From Ridgeia piscesae (taxonomy: Eukaryota; Annelida; Polychaeta; Sabellida; Siboglinidae): a stretch of DNA of 64,000 nucleotides. The DNA lies in NCBI GenBank assembly GCA_025642075.2, contig JAODUO010000582.1, positions 92,501 through 156,500 on the forward strand. The letters are read 5' to 3'. A program made the position numbers and the translations under genes. This document shows positions 1-13,606 of the stretch, piece by piece (the first letter of the stretch is position 1; every line of letters begins with the position of its first letter). The notes below the pieces were generated by a model, which saw only the letters and a program-made list of their open reading frames with translations, searched no databases and was not told the DNA's origin.

Positions 1-3000
1 TGCGTGTGGACAGACACCACAAGGCCGTAGTATTTATATCTGACTTCTGATGGAGACTGACATTACTGACCTACAGGTCAATAAACCTTCTGTGACCTAC
101 AGGTCACATACATATTACTGCCAGGATAAACCTTATTTCGGATAATCAAATTTTCCCGTCACATGTAAATTATTATATAATTTTTAGAGAATCCCAGCTG
201 TGTGGGAGGCGTGTTTGACAACAACTAGTAATTTAAGGATCTACTTGAATGATTATATGCCGTAATAATTTTCTTCTAATTAGTGCATAAAAGATCATTT
301 TAATCATGATAATTTGACAAACAGCCAGTTGACATTCAGCCTAATCACTGTCTAGTGATATATACCTTTCCTGTCAGTAAATTTTGATGAAAATAATTGT
401 TATCAATCAGAAAAACACAATAAGAGATGTTATGTTATTTCACCATTATTTGAAAGGTGTGTTATTGGGAGGCTGTAACAGACATGTCAGCCCAGTTGAA
501 TGTAGGCAGTATTGTCAGTGCATGTGATATCTTGAACGTGTGTAGCATCACAAGTGTAGAATCAATCACATTTAGGCGATATTGCGCAAGAAAACAGTAA
601 TGGAAAAGTTAATTACTGGGATTGTACAGCCTAAATATAGGTGGAAGGAAATTTTATTAGCATGTCTTTTTTGCTTATCAATTTGCTGACACCGATTCAG
701 ACTTATGAACGGTTGGCGAACATTAAACAGAATTAGATATTTGTGTATAAAACATAAATTGCTTTTGCACATTAATTGGCTGAAAACTTCCCAGTAAAAT
801 CAGGATGGTGTTGATTGAACAGATCTATGAGGGATTAAAGAGTAGAAATGCCTTGATCAGTCCTGGGGACGGAATACTGCATTACATCAGAACCTACGTT
901 TACCGACACATTAAAATAAAAAAGAGAAACTGGTAGCTCTGCTTTAAGTGCGTCGTTGTAACTGTGAACATGAGTTCAGGACAAACGCCAGGTGGCGGAA
1001 CACTGTCTGAATGTTTAATGTCTAATGTAAGTTAATCTGTGGACAGAGGAAACAATGATTAATGGGGGAAACTATTTCAGGCCTGACCACAGAGCAGTGA
1101 GCAATGGAGGAGTCAGGACAATCTGCAACGGGACACCATCAGTCTCTCTGGGTAATAGATGCTAATCACAGGGTAATCACTGGCTAATCACAGAGGAAAC
1201 CCCACCATATCACTACCACCTACAGGAGTCATAACAAACGACCACAGCTGAGGTCTCTGCTTTCTGTTTTGGTTGCTGTCACAGATACATCATTGTTTCA
1301 TTCCCGTAGATGGTGGTGGACAAAATTAATAAAGTATGACTGGTCTTGAGACTTTCCGTCTAGGATTGTTTACATCTTGAAAAAATGCACGATAATCTGC
1401 AGATTTATAACACTTCTGCTGCACGCCTATGTCTCTAGTTGACGGTTTGCCACATGAATAAAATCAGTGGGCAATTCTCTTGAATTAGAGACAAGAAATA
1501 AGTAACATCTTCCAGGTTTTCTTTTTGTTTCCTTTTTTGCAGGCAAAAGGAGAATGGTAGAATTTGACAAAAATAGTACTGAATGTTGGTGACATGAATT
1601 ACATGGTAGGCTGATCCTTAGACCATTCACTTCTCAGGCGTCAAACTTTCAAGGATTTATTTATGATATTTTAAGTAAAAATGTAACATGTTTGAAATTT
1701 GCTGTTGGTTAAGAGTTTTGACTGCTTTAGACTAAGTTCAGTGATACATCAAATGTAACTTTATTTCTCTGTGGTCCACGAATATTGCTTATGTAACTGT
1801 GTTAACATAAAACATTTAAATCCTCGTTTTTCATTTACGTAAAAAACCTTGGGAAAACAAGTTATGTATCTCTGGTATTTCTCCTGGGTAAAATGATGGG
1901 CGAGGTTGTGAGGTGAGATGAGCAAGTATCTATGTACTGAAGGCGTGATGCGATGAGCATTATGGAGGTATGAGGGCATGTGCCATGAAATTGGTGTGTT
2001 ACTAGCTTCAAAATGGTGCATTATGAAAGGTGTTCTCTGACGTAGTCGGTAAAGAAATGAGGCGTTAGCATATACATGTGTTTGTAACGTTACTTGTAAA
2101 TAGACAGAAGGGACAAGAAACAGCTGAAGTTGCAATTTTTGCATATTTTGGGTGAGGTGGCTTGGAAAAACAGTGCAGTGGCTCACAATATGACTCACCA
2201 TACAGGGGACCCTGGCATCTGCATGTAGCACCGTCCATAAAATAATTAAAATTGGCATTTTTATTAGTTATTAATGGTGCACAAAAACACTGATGTGACA
2301 TAACAAGGCGGCCATTTTACTTCAAAAAAGACAATAAAATGTGTCTTCACAATACAACGCCTGATGTCACTCTGTCTAATACTCCACGAAGGAGGCACAG
2401 GGATTGAGCATTGATCCCATTAGCACGCCGGTGGCATTTCCGTGAAAAAACTCCCAATGAAAGATGGCTGATTAAGAACGGTGTCCATAGACGTGAGCAG
2501 CGTATTTATTGCCACAATTCTTCTTATAAATAACACAACAGTCACTGGGTAGGTTGTTATCTGCTGGTACAGGCTGTCTGCTCGAATCAACAGCCCATAA
2601 CAGTGCTTTACTATCTAAATCGATTGCCACCGAAGCATGTACATATTTGCCTGAACCGCACTTCACAACAATTTGTTTGACTGCCTTTTTGCTTTAGAGT
2701 ACGTCTTCATCTTATCAATGAAAATGTTCAAGACTGGCGTAATGAGTGTGAATTGTGCTTACCGTATAATGTGAATTGTGCTTGCCGTGTAACAATGTGT
2801 GTTATTTTGAAACACCAAAATAGCACATATTGAGACTTGATTAGAAAACTTTCACACACAAAATGAGCCAGAAATTATATCATATTTTAAAGTGCATACA
2901 CTGGCAAGTTACACATAAAACATTTATTTTTAATGTTTGTTTTAAATGTTTTATTAAAAAAACTAATGTAGTCCAGTCTTACATATGCCTTTGTAGACAT

Positions 3001-3179
3001 ACAATTTCCAGAAATTCCAGTTGATGTCATTTATGATTTTTCTATCACCCAAAGAAAATAACAATTTCCTGGCATTAAATGCTTACATTTAAAATATAAT
3101 TATTTATATATCTACCTAGGTAATTCAAATAAAAATATCAGTACATATAATATGTATATAAAAAATATATGTAGGGGAA

Positions 3180-3800
3180 ACCCAGGAAATATGGGAGAGT
3201 TAACGTTCTGCTGTTTGTCATGCCCACACTTTGCATATTAGGGTAACAGTTTGCTGCGTATCAGGGCCAAACACAGCAAAACACACCAGGGCATGGTATT
3301 GTTTTTTTGTTGACATCTATATTTTTTTTTTAAATACAGACTATCCCATTTTACCCGCAAAATTCCCATTTTACCCGCAAATTTGGGTAAAATGGGATTT
3401 TGATCCGGGAAATATGGGATGCAAATTTAGTTGTATCATTCGCTAATGTCACGTGGTCCTACATATTCAGAATAGCTATTTTAAGTAACTGATATATTAG
3501 AGCTAGTAAACTACAATAAGAATAGCAAAGATATGCGATATGGTAAGGTCGTATAAGCAAAATGTCATACTTATTTGTGAATTTGATTGCCGTACCTTGG
3601 GCGGATTACTATTCCTGTATAATTATGTAATCCATAGACCTCACATCTTTATGTAACTTAGTGAGTTACTAGTTAAATTAAGCGATCTACAAAACCAGGC
3701 ATACTGTCAAAGTAAATTGCATTTTTAATGTTTTTCAATGATAACATGCATAACTTGCACAACGGAATTATCCAATTTTGCCCATATTAGTATATCCCAT
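3180..3800. repeat. Cluster of CCCATTTTACCC-type direct and inverted repeats
   Basis: At 3345-3400 the motif CCCATTTTACCCGCAAA occurs twice in direct orientation and then once inverted (GGGTAAAATGGGA), giving a hairpin. Related words occur at 3184-3196 (GGAAATATGGGA), 3408-3420 (CGGGAAATATGGGA) and 3793-3810 (TATCCCATTTTGCCCGGA). The outer two face each other, as the ends of a small inverted-repeat element would. Identity of the element is unknown. Confidence 0.4.
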
Positions 3801-5396
3801 TTTGCCCGGAATAGGCTTGGATTAATCAAACTGTGACACATTAATTATCGCTCACTCTCATGAAAAACTATTATACGTTGAAACACTCATAAACTAATGC
3901 TACGTCCTCACGACATTCGAAGTTGAAATATGACAAGTTGTTACTTAGCAAACTTAGATGGGTCGTCAAATAAACAATTTAGCAAGGTATCAAAGCTAAG
4001 GATTACTAACGGTTGTTTCAATCCAAGCGAAGAATTGCATGCCAATTGGTTTGTATAGTAGTCAGCAGATACAGCTACGCCACTTGGAAGTGAAAATACG
4101 CCTTGTGGCAGCACTATTTAAATGGTAAAAAGAATAAAGAATTGATAAAAACGATGAAAATGTTGTGACTGCTAAATAGTTATAGGAAGGAAGTAAGGGG
4201 AAAAAGAAGGCAAACGTTGAATAGCTGCTGGAAACCGAATACAGTCGTAAACTTCCAATATTACACAAATAGGAGGGCCCGAGAAAGAAACATTGTGTTA
4301 TTCGAGTGGAAGATTGATGTACAAACTTGTGCGATGACAGCTGCAAGTTATGACCACCTGTCAGGAAACGTAAAAACAAAATCCCAAATTGGGTACCTGG
4401 GAGCGTAGACATGGTTCAATGCCCTCCAGAGGGGCTTCATCTACAAAACACACCTGCCGATTTAACGGTGAAAACAAAGATTTGTGTCAGAGTTAATACC
4501 TTCAGATTTAAAACAACCAGACCTGAACGGTTTTACATGTGCATAAGTTGACATACATATCATCTGCATAATTGTCTTCTTCAATGATTTGTACAAATCT
4601 GCAGTAAAGTGACCGGTTTGAAACAATTCAGTCTCACTACCATGTATGAATAGCAGGTTCTCTGAAGAGCCACTCAAATTAAACATGATAATACTCATAT
4701 TTTACATGACGAATACATGTTTCTGCCCTTGTCCAGAAGGTTTAGAACTATCACATCCAAAACAAATAGGAACATTTGTCATTCATTTCCATGTCTGTGT
4801 GACTCAATGACAAACACCTCTGACATTTCCACGAGACACGCCACATTCACTGTGCCTTTACGCTGTATTTATTATTTGTGATGTAACGACCACAATGATA
4901 ATTATAATCAGTATAACATAGGTTAAGCTATTTATTTTATATTTTATCAAGATTAAGATTTAGATAATGTTTTAATAATGTATTTATGTGTATTTTGTCT
5001 ACTATTTAATTCGTGTATTTTATGAGCCATGCAAATGAGTTTCCCTTTCGGGATAATATAGTTTTATTGTATTGTATCATAATTTTTGTTTAATGTGCTA
5101 CAAATAATTGATTATAATAAATTTATGGATCTGTAAATTAAAAAAAATCTAATGAACAAACAGATGGATTGACAAATGAACAAACAATATCCACGGCTTT
5201 CATCATGACACAAATGTTACAATTTCATTTTTATGCAAATTGTTTAATATTTTACAAATCAACAAATATAACTAATTTGAAATACACATTTCACCTGTCT
5301 TCATTGTATTTTATATAATGTTCTAAATAATTAAAACCTCTGTTTTCTGTGGCCAATGTTTTTGCTTTTCATTTACTGGATGTAACCTACAAGCAT

Positions 5397-5471
5397 CTAG
5401 ACAGACCTAGTTTCACTTTGACAGACCTACCCGGGTAGTTTCACTTTGACATACCTAGTTTCACTTTGACA
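5397..5471. repeat. Minisatellite, about three units of a 24-28 bp motif
   Basis: The phrase TAGTTTCACTTTGACA recurs three times, separated by variants of GACCTA or CATACC. It is followed by an AT-rich stretch and the sequence CTCAAAGCGCTTTACATGG, a phrase resembling short interspersed repeat bodies seen in marine invertebrates. That last comparison is from memory and weak. Confidence 0.55.
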
Positions 5472-8400
5472 GAATATAATAAAATATAATTTTTTTTACA
5501 GCACCATTTCCAATAAATATCTCAAAGCGCTTTACATGGAATAATCTAATAACTTTGAGAGGTCCTTGAAGGAAAACTCTGGGAGGCCTTCAACAGGGAG
5601 ACAGATGTGGACATGTTCCTAGTGGTAGATCTACATTTCCCCTGAGACCCAAGTCTCTCCAAGGTCTTTGACATGGCTACATGGACCAGCTACACACAGC
5701 ACTAAGCAGCTTGCATGATAAACTGTCTGTATTTCTACTTAAACCTAGACACATAGTTAATCATGACAGTGTCAACATATGTGCCAACACACTTAGTGCA
5801 AGTGTCACCACACTGTATGGATGTCTGACGGATGACACATTGAAGTGTCACTGTTGGCAGGCAAATGGAAATGCAAATGCTAAAGCGTAGGACTTTTGAT
5901 GAGGCACAAAGAGTGAGATTGATAGACCCCCACATTGATATTCCTCCACAGCTCTGCCAAGTTCGTTGACTTTCCTTCTCCATGCTCTACCATCGATTCT
6001 TCAAATTTGTTCTCAGTCACTCTGCCACTCGGACAAACCTGGTTATGAACACTGCAGTGACTAATGCTTAAGCCCACACTAACAGACCAGACTTTGGCTA
6101 TATCACAGATTATCCGTAAAATCTGCATTTGTCGACAGATGTGTGGTTTTCATTGACTCACACATCAGGATCTCACTGCTGGGTTTTTTTTCGGGTTCAA
6201 ATGTTTTATTTCGATCATTGATGTGCATTGTCAGCAATCAAAAATAAATTAGCCAATCACATTGCGTAATCAGATCATGTGATATCTTTATTAAAAAATA
6301 CAATGGAACATGTGTAACCAACACGCTGAAATGTTATCACTGGAATTCAAATATAGTAGCAATGATAAATTTTGAACATTCACCATTTTTCAGTTGTTAA
6401 CTAAATTATTGCTTTATAACACATTTTTGCTGTTTCTGCATTGGTGGCATTGGTACGGTTGACATCAGACATTTAATACCTTTCCATTAGCAGCCACAGC
6501 ATGCCCTATTATTACCAATATATTTATAGGGGATTTGTCACTTGTTTGCACCACGCACTATTAATTGAGTCAGAACTGCATGTCCTGGCAATACACACTG
6601 CAAGAAATGTTCATCAGTTCTCTTTGAGTACTTTTAGCCCAAACCAATGCTTGTATCAACATGACAAGGTTAGTTGGTAGATGTGTTCTCAGCATTTAAC
6701 AGACTAGATCTACGTTGGCGCTAACTGGCAAGTACAATAAACAAACAAGTCAAACTATACATCTACATCACTATTCTAAACCATGTTGCCTGTCTACTCG
6801 ATGCTCCCTACAACTTACGCATCTGTCAGCATGTAGACAGGAAACTCCTGATTCAGCCAGTTGCCCAGCCAGCTGTCTTGGCGGATTGCCGCAATTTTCG
6901 GAAGCAGAAAGTATACATATCTCAACAGGATGAGTGGATCTTTGAGGGATTTGCCCGGCTGTCGATGCGCTGGCGTGAAATCACGGTGGTGTGATTTAAG
7001 ATATAGAAAAAACACGTCTTGCCGTGAAAGGTACACAACAAATTTGTTCGCACAACTGTTAGGAACAGGGTTTGTAACATGTCTACGTCAAGATGAAGGC
7101 ACAGGAGATTAGTAACCTTGTTGCTATTCTGTGTAACAGACTGACCGAGACAGTGCAACAGCAAGAATGACTGCCAAAGTTGATTGATGATTTCGCGGCG
7201 CTATTCATTATAATAATAATACGTTTATGCTATTAGCAATCACACACATGGAATAATCAAATCACGCCATCAACCACCGCATTATAGGGACAGAATAAAT
7301 CAATGAATACACTAAACGGGACAGATCAGGCTTGAAACTATTCACATACATTGTGTTAGTCTTACTGATGGTGTTAATACAATGTTTTACCATAGGATAA
7401 ATATAAAATATGGTGAAGAAATGCCTAACAATCAAGTTGCATTTTTTAGTTTAGTAAAATAAAAAGATGAATCTGAATTCTAGCAACAGAATGATTAACC
7501 ATATCATGAGACGACATCACATCATTTCGGCCATTGATTGAACTTGAATTATAAGTTCAATTAAAATATATTTAATATACATGATATTATAAAATGTTTT
7601 AGATATAATGTAATAACATTAGCGTTAATTAAAAAGGAATGCTCTACACAAAATGAATGTGTTCAGAAAACTAAATACTAGAATATTATGGGATTTTAAT
7701 CGGTGACCTAAACAATATCATATACAGTGCTGCAGACTCCTGTCACGTGATCAAAACTGATGGTGACCAATAGCTGGCCCAAGATCATTGCATGTCCAGT
7801 CGTGTGAATATATCCGGCCTCGCAGCCAGTCCTCTCTGTGTCACAGCGTGCCCCAGAGAGATACGGCCGGGCTGTTCTATTTTGCCAAAGTAACAAATAA
7901 TGCTCATACCTTAACAAATGTGTTTGAGTTGTTCGGGTTTTGTTGTAGATGATAGATGCCTATGTGCTAATAAAATACATAGTTGGTACAGATGACACAT
8001 CTTTGTCCCAGTGAAAAATATTTCCCAGGCTATCACGAGAGGAGTAAAGAATGACTGGATGAAACGAAGCCTGGGTAATTGAGGTTGGTTCATTGGGACT
8101 TCATTCCACCTCAGTGGTCACGACATCTCTTGTGTCACCACACTGTAATGTATTCCTTGTGCCACTTGTGACGACACAGTCACACAATTGTGACGACACA
8201 GTCACACAAGTGATGTCATGGATAGGACTTTACCAGCCAGCCATGGAGTAAAAAAATGTAGGGAGAAAGGCATTGGCACTGCAGTGGAACTTCAGAAATA
8301 TGCCCTCTTTGTGAGAAGGAAGTGTTGTAAAAAATTGTCCATTATTTATTGTCTTAAAAGTGTATAGTTTTTCATAGACTGATATGTTTATTTTCATAAT

Positions 8401-9779
8401 TAATTTGGTGGCAGGTCAAGATCATATTTAATTTCTAGCCTGAGTATGACCAGTTTATAGAAGGACTAGTCTATTTAAAACCAACCAGTGCCTTGGCAGG
8501 CCCTCCAGGATGATCATATGCTGCTACATAAAATCTAACCACAAATGATAACATGTTGACTGTGTGGCTCCACTTGTTTATTTACTTAATTGGACACACA
8601 GGAATAAATGTCACAGCTACAGTTGCGTCTAATGTTTATTATGTCCACATGTAGTTTGTCTTTCATCATGTCCTGTGGAGACATTTGGACTTTGACCTAA
8701 ATTGCCCCCAATTGCCCACTTTTAAACACCATGATAAGCTGAACTTAATCAGAGATGTGGGCCTGTTTAGAAGGATACAGTTCAGCTCTGGCACTGTTGG
8801 AGATTCTATTGGCCTAGCGCAATCCCAGGGGTGCAAAACTTGTACTGAGGGTTTTTACAAGTGAAAAACATCATATTTCATCCTCAAAGCTGATGAAAAT
8901 TGTCCTGTCTAGCATTACGTGTTTAGTGACATCAATACATAGTCGGCGTTGGCTCAAAAAGTTTACAACAACAATGGCCAGGCGGGTAATTACGTCACTC
9001 GACCCTGTCTCGGGACTACACCATACAGGTCACAGGGTAAACATACCAAAATAGTGTATGATTGTCTTAAAATGTGTTGACAGTCGGCTGTTAAATTCAC
9101 ATTTGTGTAGTATAATTTTTACTTTTATCCAGCTTTCAATAAACAGATACAAAATTGATTGACAATGTCACAATACTGGTTAAAGCATGTTTACCTTTGA
9201 TGCTGATTTCAGGCTCTACATGGCAGGTTAGGTTTCATGTAGATTCGTAGTCTGGTTACTCTGACAAAATTACAAATTCGATCAAAATATGAATGCAGCT
9301 TACTATAGTTTAAAGGTCATCTCAATTTAACTGTGCTTATGTCTACTTTTATGAATTGATCAACAAATATTTAAATGCAACATAAGTGTGTCTCTTTCAC
9401 TCAGGATACTGAGAGTCTTGAAACCAGGCCAGCTCATCTCCGAAATAGCAAGTCCAAGAATAACACGGATAAAAACAGCTGAGAGTAAGTGGCTGATGTG
9501 ATCAATGCAAACACTGACACCCCGCCCCCTCTACAGCCCTCTACCCTGACAGATGAGTCCATGAAATACGAACAAACTGCTGACTAATAGTTTTTTGGAT
9601 AACTTCGTTAAATGAAATACATGCTTCAGATTGCACAGAATATTATGCATCTACATGAAAAATACAACAGTAGGTGTCCAGTGGTAGGGTTATCTTATGG
9701 AAGATGATTGCTACATACCCAGTAATAGCTTGTAATATGCTGTGCAAGCATGCACTCACAGTCTCACACATTGTGACGC

Positions 9780-10290
9780 TCACACTCACAACATACACGC
9801 ACGCACGCCCACACGGCACATGCACACACACAATCACACCACACATGCATACATACACACACACAACACACACATACCACACACACGCATACATACCACA
9901 TCACCACACACCACACACACATACATACACACATACCAATAACACATCACATACGCATACATATACACACACACACACACACACACATACATACATATAC
10001 ATAAACATACACCTACACATCATCATACACACATACATGCATACCCATACACACACATAGTTCGTACACAACGATACCCCCCCTACAAAACATCACACAA
10101 AAAAACCCTACATACACACCACACACACATACATAAACCACACACGCATACATACACATACCACACATGCATACATACACACACCATACACCACATACAC
10201 ACACAAACACATACCACACATCACACACACATACACACACACACACAATACACACATACACACACACACTCACACACACACAAGTCACAC
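9780..10290. repeat. Compound (CA)n/(CATA)n microsatellite field
   Basis: About 500 bp of imperfect CA, CACATA and CATA repeats, interrupted near 10040-10130 by a short non-repetitive piece containing C-rich runs. All open frames here read Thr-His or Cys-Val repeats from the microsatellite and are not genes. Confidence 0.9.
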
Positions 10291-11189
10291 CAGATAATGA
10301 CACTGTGCACAGACAACAAACCCAAGACTGTTACCACAAAAGAAAAACAATATTGGAAGTCTGTAAATTAATTAATATGGTATTTTTAAATGTCTCAAAA
10401 AGACACAGAACGTGGCATGGAGACTAAACTAAAACTGAACCACTTGCTAAGTCACGATGTATCATCCGCAGATGATCAATTGAGAATTTACAAGTGTCTC
10501 CAGACGTAGATACTCTCACATATTCTCCACACGAGACATGTCAAGACGAATGAGACATTCATCTGCCAATACGTGATCGTCATGATGCAAAGTGACATCA
10601 AATGAATATAATCAGAATTGTAATCACGCGAAATGCCAGAGTGGGAAGACATGGCTGAGGATGACTTGGTCGTTGGATCAGTATCGTCTTATTGATAACT
10701 CTTCTTTACCCATCATCCCAAGGAGAGACCCGTCTGGCATTTCACTAAGATTATCATTAGATAGAATCTGTTGGAAAACTGCTAGAATTACATGAAAATG
10801 CAAAATGTCACCATTGGATTACTGAGGATACTATTTCCGTGACATACCAACAAGCATCGCAATGGTTCATCTTGTCATTGACAGTTTTTAGTATGCATAC
10901 AAGATCACTGTGAGTATTGAGGAAATTTTTTTATTTCTAAGACCAAAAACTAACTCGACTAATGAGCTCATATGAATGTTAACGAAAATGTCCCCAGTAG
11001 TTTCTTCAGTGGTGCCACATAGTGTGTTACTCACCTCACTACCATTTTTATATTTATCCATTACGGAAAACAACTGTGTAAATGAATCATTCAGTTCAGT
11101 TTGTGATAGCCAATTAACCAGAAGATCTGCCCTGTACCAACGAAGTCATAAAATATGGGGAGAATAAACCAAAAAGGCTGAGAGGATAA

Positions 11190-11702
<513 letters not shown>

Positions 11703-12299
11703 ATACATATATGAACAAGTTCCATCCAGCAGGATGAATTGTATATGGATGCATCAAACTTCAGCAGAGGCCACAAAATATGGCCACTACCCCTGGTAAG
11801 TCCCCAGGATATATATCACTGCAGTGTCAATGTTTCAGCGATATTGTTTTCATTCAAACACTTCCGCAAAGCCAATCATTCTTGCTCTAGTTGGTAGCCC
11901 TGACGTGCATCCTAAACCTTCTGTAATCAATAATGTTATTCTTTCAGTGAGATGGTTGTATTCTGCTGGTTCGTGCCTCACTGGTCTGTAGCTGGTTGTC
12001 ACTGTATTACTGCTGAAGGGCCACTTTAATTCGGCACACCTGGTGTGTCTGTTGCACGACTTTTAGCTGAAGCATACTCAAAATATGACTACTTATGTAT
12101 TTGAGAATATAAAAAAACTACTGTCTGTGGCTAATGTCTATAGTATGCATACTTACATACTTGCAAGATCACATAGAATTTTTCCATGCTCTCACCCCAA
12201 CACACCTGTTTAAATGGATTCTCTGAGAAGCATTCAGCCACACCACTATCACTAGTCTACACAAAGGCTACCTACTACTACAAGTACGTAATTATACAC

Positions 12300-12462
12300 C
12301 ACTTTCTGTAGCCAAGTATAGTGTTCTCATGCATGTGAACTGGGTAAACTGGAGCAACACGGAGTGAATGAAATTGCGCCAAGTTTGAAATGGGAGAAAG
12401 ATGACTTAGAACCCAGAAACTCTTGACTGAGCATCGGATACTTTAACCAGTGTGCCACCTAA
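12300..12462 (-). mobile_element. tRNA-derived SINE (head and part of body)
   Basis: Read on the minus strand, 12459-12441 gives GGTGGCACACTGGTTAAAG, a tRNA-like 5' end with an A-box (TGGTTAAAG). A B-box-like GGGTTCTAAGTC follows at 12414-12403, at a spacing typical of pol III internal promoters. The body continues toward lower coordinates with TTCACTCCGTGTTGCTCC, which has the feel of a SINE core region. No cloverleaf with good pairing was seen, so this is a retroposed remnant and not a working tRNA gene. The lower-coordinate end is a guess. Confidence 0.55.
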
Positions 12463-13180
12463 TAATAATAAGAAGAAGAACATTTATAAAGAAATATCAA
12501 TTCGGAGACACTGTATATGAGTATGTATACATGTATCATGGAATTATAATATTAAGTTTGTTAAGGTAAATAAAATACATACAAGATGTATAAAAAGTAA
12601 TAATAATAAATATGTTAGCTAAATATAATTATTAAAATAAATGGTATATTGATAATAAAATGATGAGTATGACATAACATAATATCGCCGCTGTTTGCCC
12701 TTATTTAGGGGGCACAGGGCAGACATCCCTAGGACGTGCAAACATACACTTGATGTTTCCCTCTTTCCTAATTGCAAAGTGTGACAAAGTACAAATACGT
12801 ATAAGATGATGTTCTGATACTACTTGTATCAGTACTTGCATTAATGTTTAAAAAAATACTTGACTGAGTACTTTTTATACAAACTCTGTTTTGCGATAAT
12901 ACTAATTACTTGTGTACTCACTACTCCTACTTGTTACTGAGAAGTTGACGATTACTTCTGTTAAGGTACTCACAGTTATATATAGTCTCAATTTGAATCT
13001 GAATGGGGTACATCGCAAGAAGCCAATATTGGCTACTGTATTACGTATACGACAGGGATGTGTGCCATGTTATTTAGTGTGTAACCCGCAAGTCAGGCGA
13101 TTGAAATCAGTTATGGTTAGTCAAGACATTCACCCCACCCCGTCTCGAGATCTAACACAGAATACTGGCACACTACTTAC

Positions 13181-13606
13181 CTTGTTCGTGTACGGCTCCT
13201 TTGAGATGTCCACATTGTCCTGCGCGAGTCTGTCTTTAACAATCGCCATCAGCTGTAGTTTAGGGTAGACCGACTTGGCGTCTTCCCCGTTGTCCTGCCG
13301 TGAAGACGCCGCAGAGATGTCGGGAGGCGGCTGGTAGAAATAGTCGCCATATGAAGCCCCGTCATCTCGCGGCCGGGGTTCCTCCAATACGAAGTAAACG
13401 GTGCTTCCTCCCTGCTCACGTAGAACCCTGACCGCCTCTAGGACGGCGTCTCTGTCCCGTGGACAATGCACGCCAATGGCGTCCAGGTCGGGATCACCGA
13501 TCTGCTTGCAAACTTCCAGGTCGTCGTAGCCGTTGTCGAGGAACGCCTGCAGGTGGTGTCCGAGACGAAGGGAGCGCAGCCATTCCCCCACGATATCACC
13601 CTCCAT
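13181..13606 (-). CDS. SAMD5: SAMD5-like SAM-domain protein, first coding exon
   Basis: The exon starts with ATG at 13606 and ends at 13181, before a GTAAGTAG donor, in phase 0, giving 142 codons. Residues about 4-67 form a sterile alpha motif, a helical protein-protein interaction domain. It contains NGYDDLEVCKQIGDPDLDAI, almost identical to my recollection of vertebrate SAMD5. Residues about 115-142 hold the second conserved block, with the pattern YPKLQL...IVKDRLAQD...SKEPYTNK, also as in SAMD5. Between them lies a divergent, acidic linker. Vertebrate SAMD5 has one more short exon ending in a conserved tail; I searched the minus strand below 13180 by eye and did not find it, so the gene is incomplete here. 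The exon is GC-rich compared with its surroundings. Plus-strand frames over it are antisense shadows. Function beyond adaptor-type binding cannot be told from sequence. Confidence 0.9.

Larger units (their letters stand above)
1..9700. other. AT-rich non-coding stretch, no supported gene
   Basis: No exon of a recognisable protein could be supported here. The longest open frame, about 165 codons on the minus strand at 1761-2258, has no recognised domain and an irregular composition. Small local features are present: a 22-bp near-duplication around 2745-2790, a cluster of CCCATTTTACCC-type repeats at 3180-3800, a three-copy minisatellite at 5397-5471 and a duplicated 22-mer at 8166-8210. The stretch lies downstream of the minus-strand SAMD5-like first exon, so part of it may be that gene's intron and last exon, but I could not find that exon. 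Confidence 0.5.

Noticed and set aside
1761..2258. 165-codon minus-strand open frame
   Set aside because: No domain, His/Ser-rich irregular composition and no splice or promoter context; likely chance.
5480..5680. SINE-like body around CTCAAAGCGCTTTACATGG
   Set aside because: No second copy was seen in the window and no promoter boxes, so not reported as an element.
12403..12459. A working tRNA gene
   Set aside because: Box A and box B words are present but no complete cloverleaf or acceptor stem was seen; a tRNA-derived SINE fits better.
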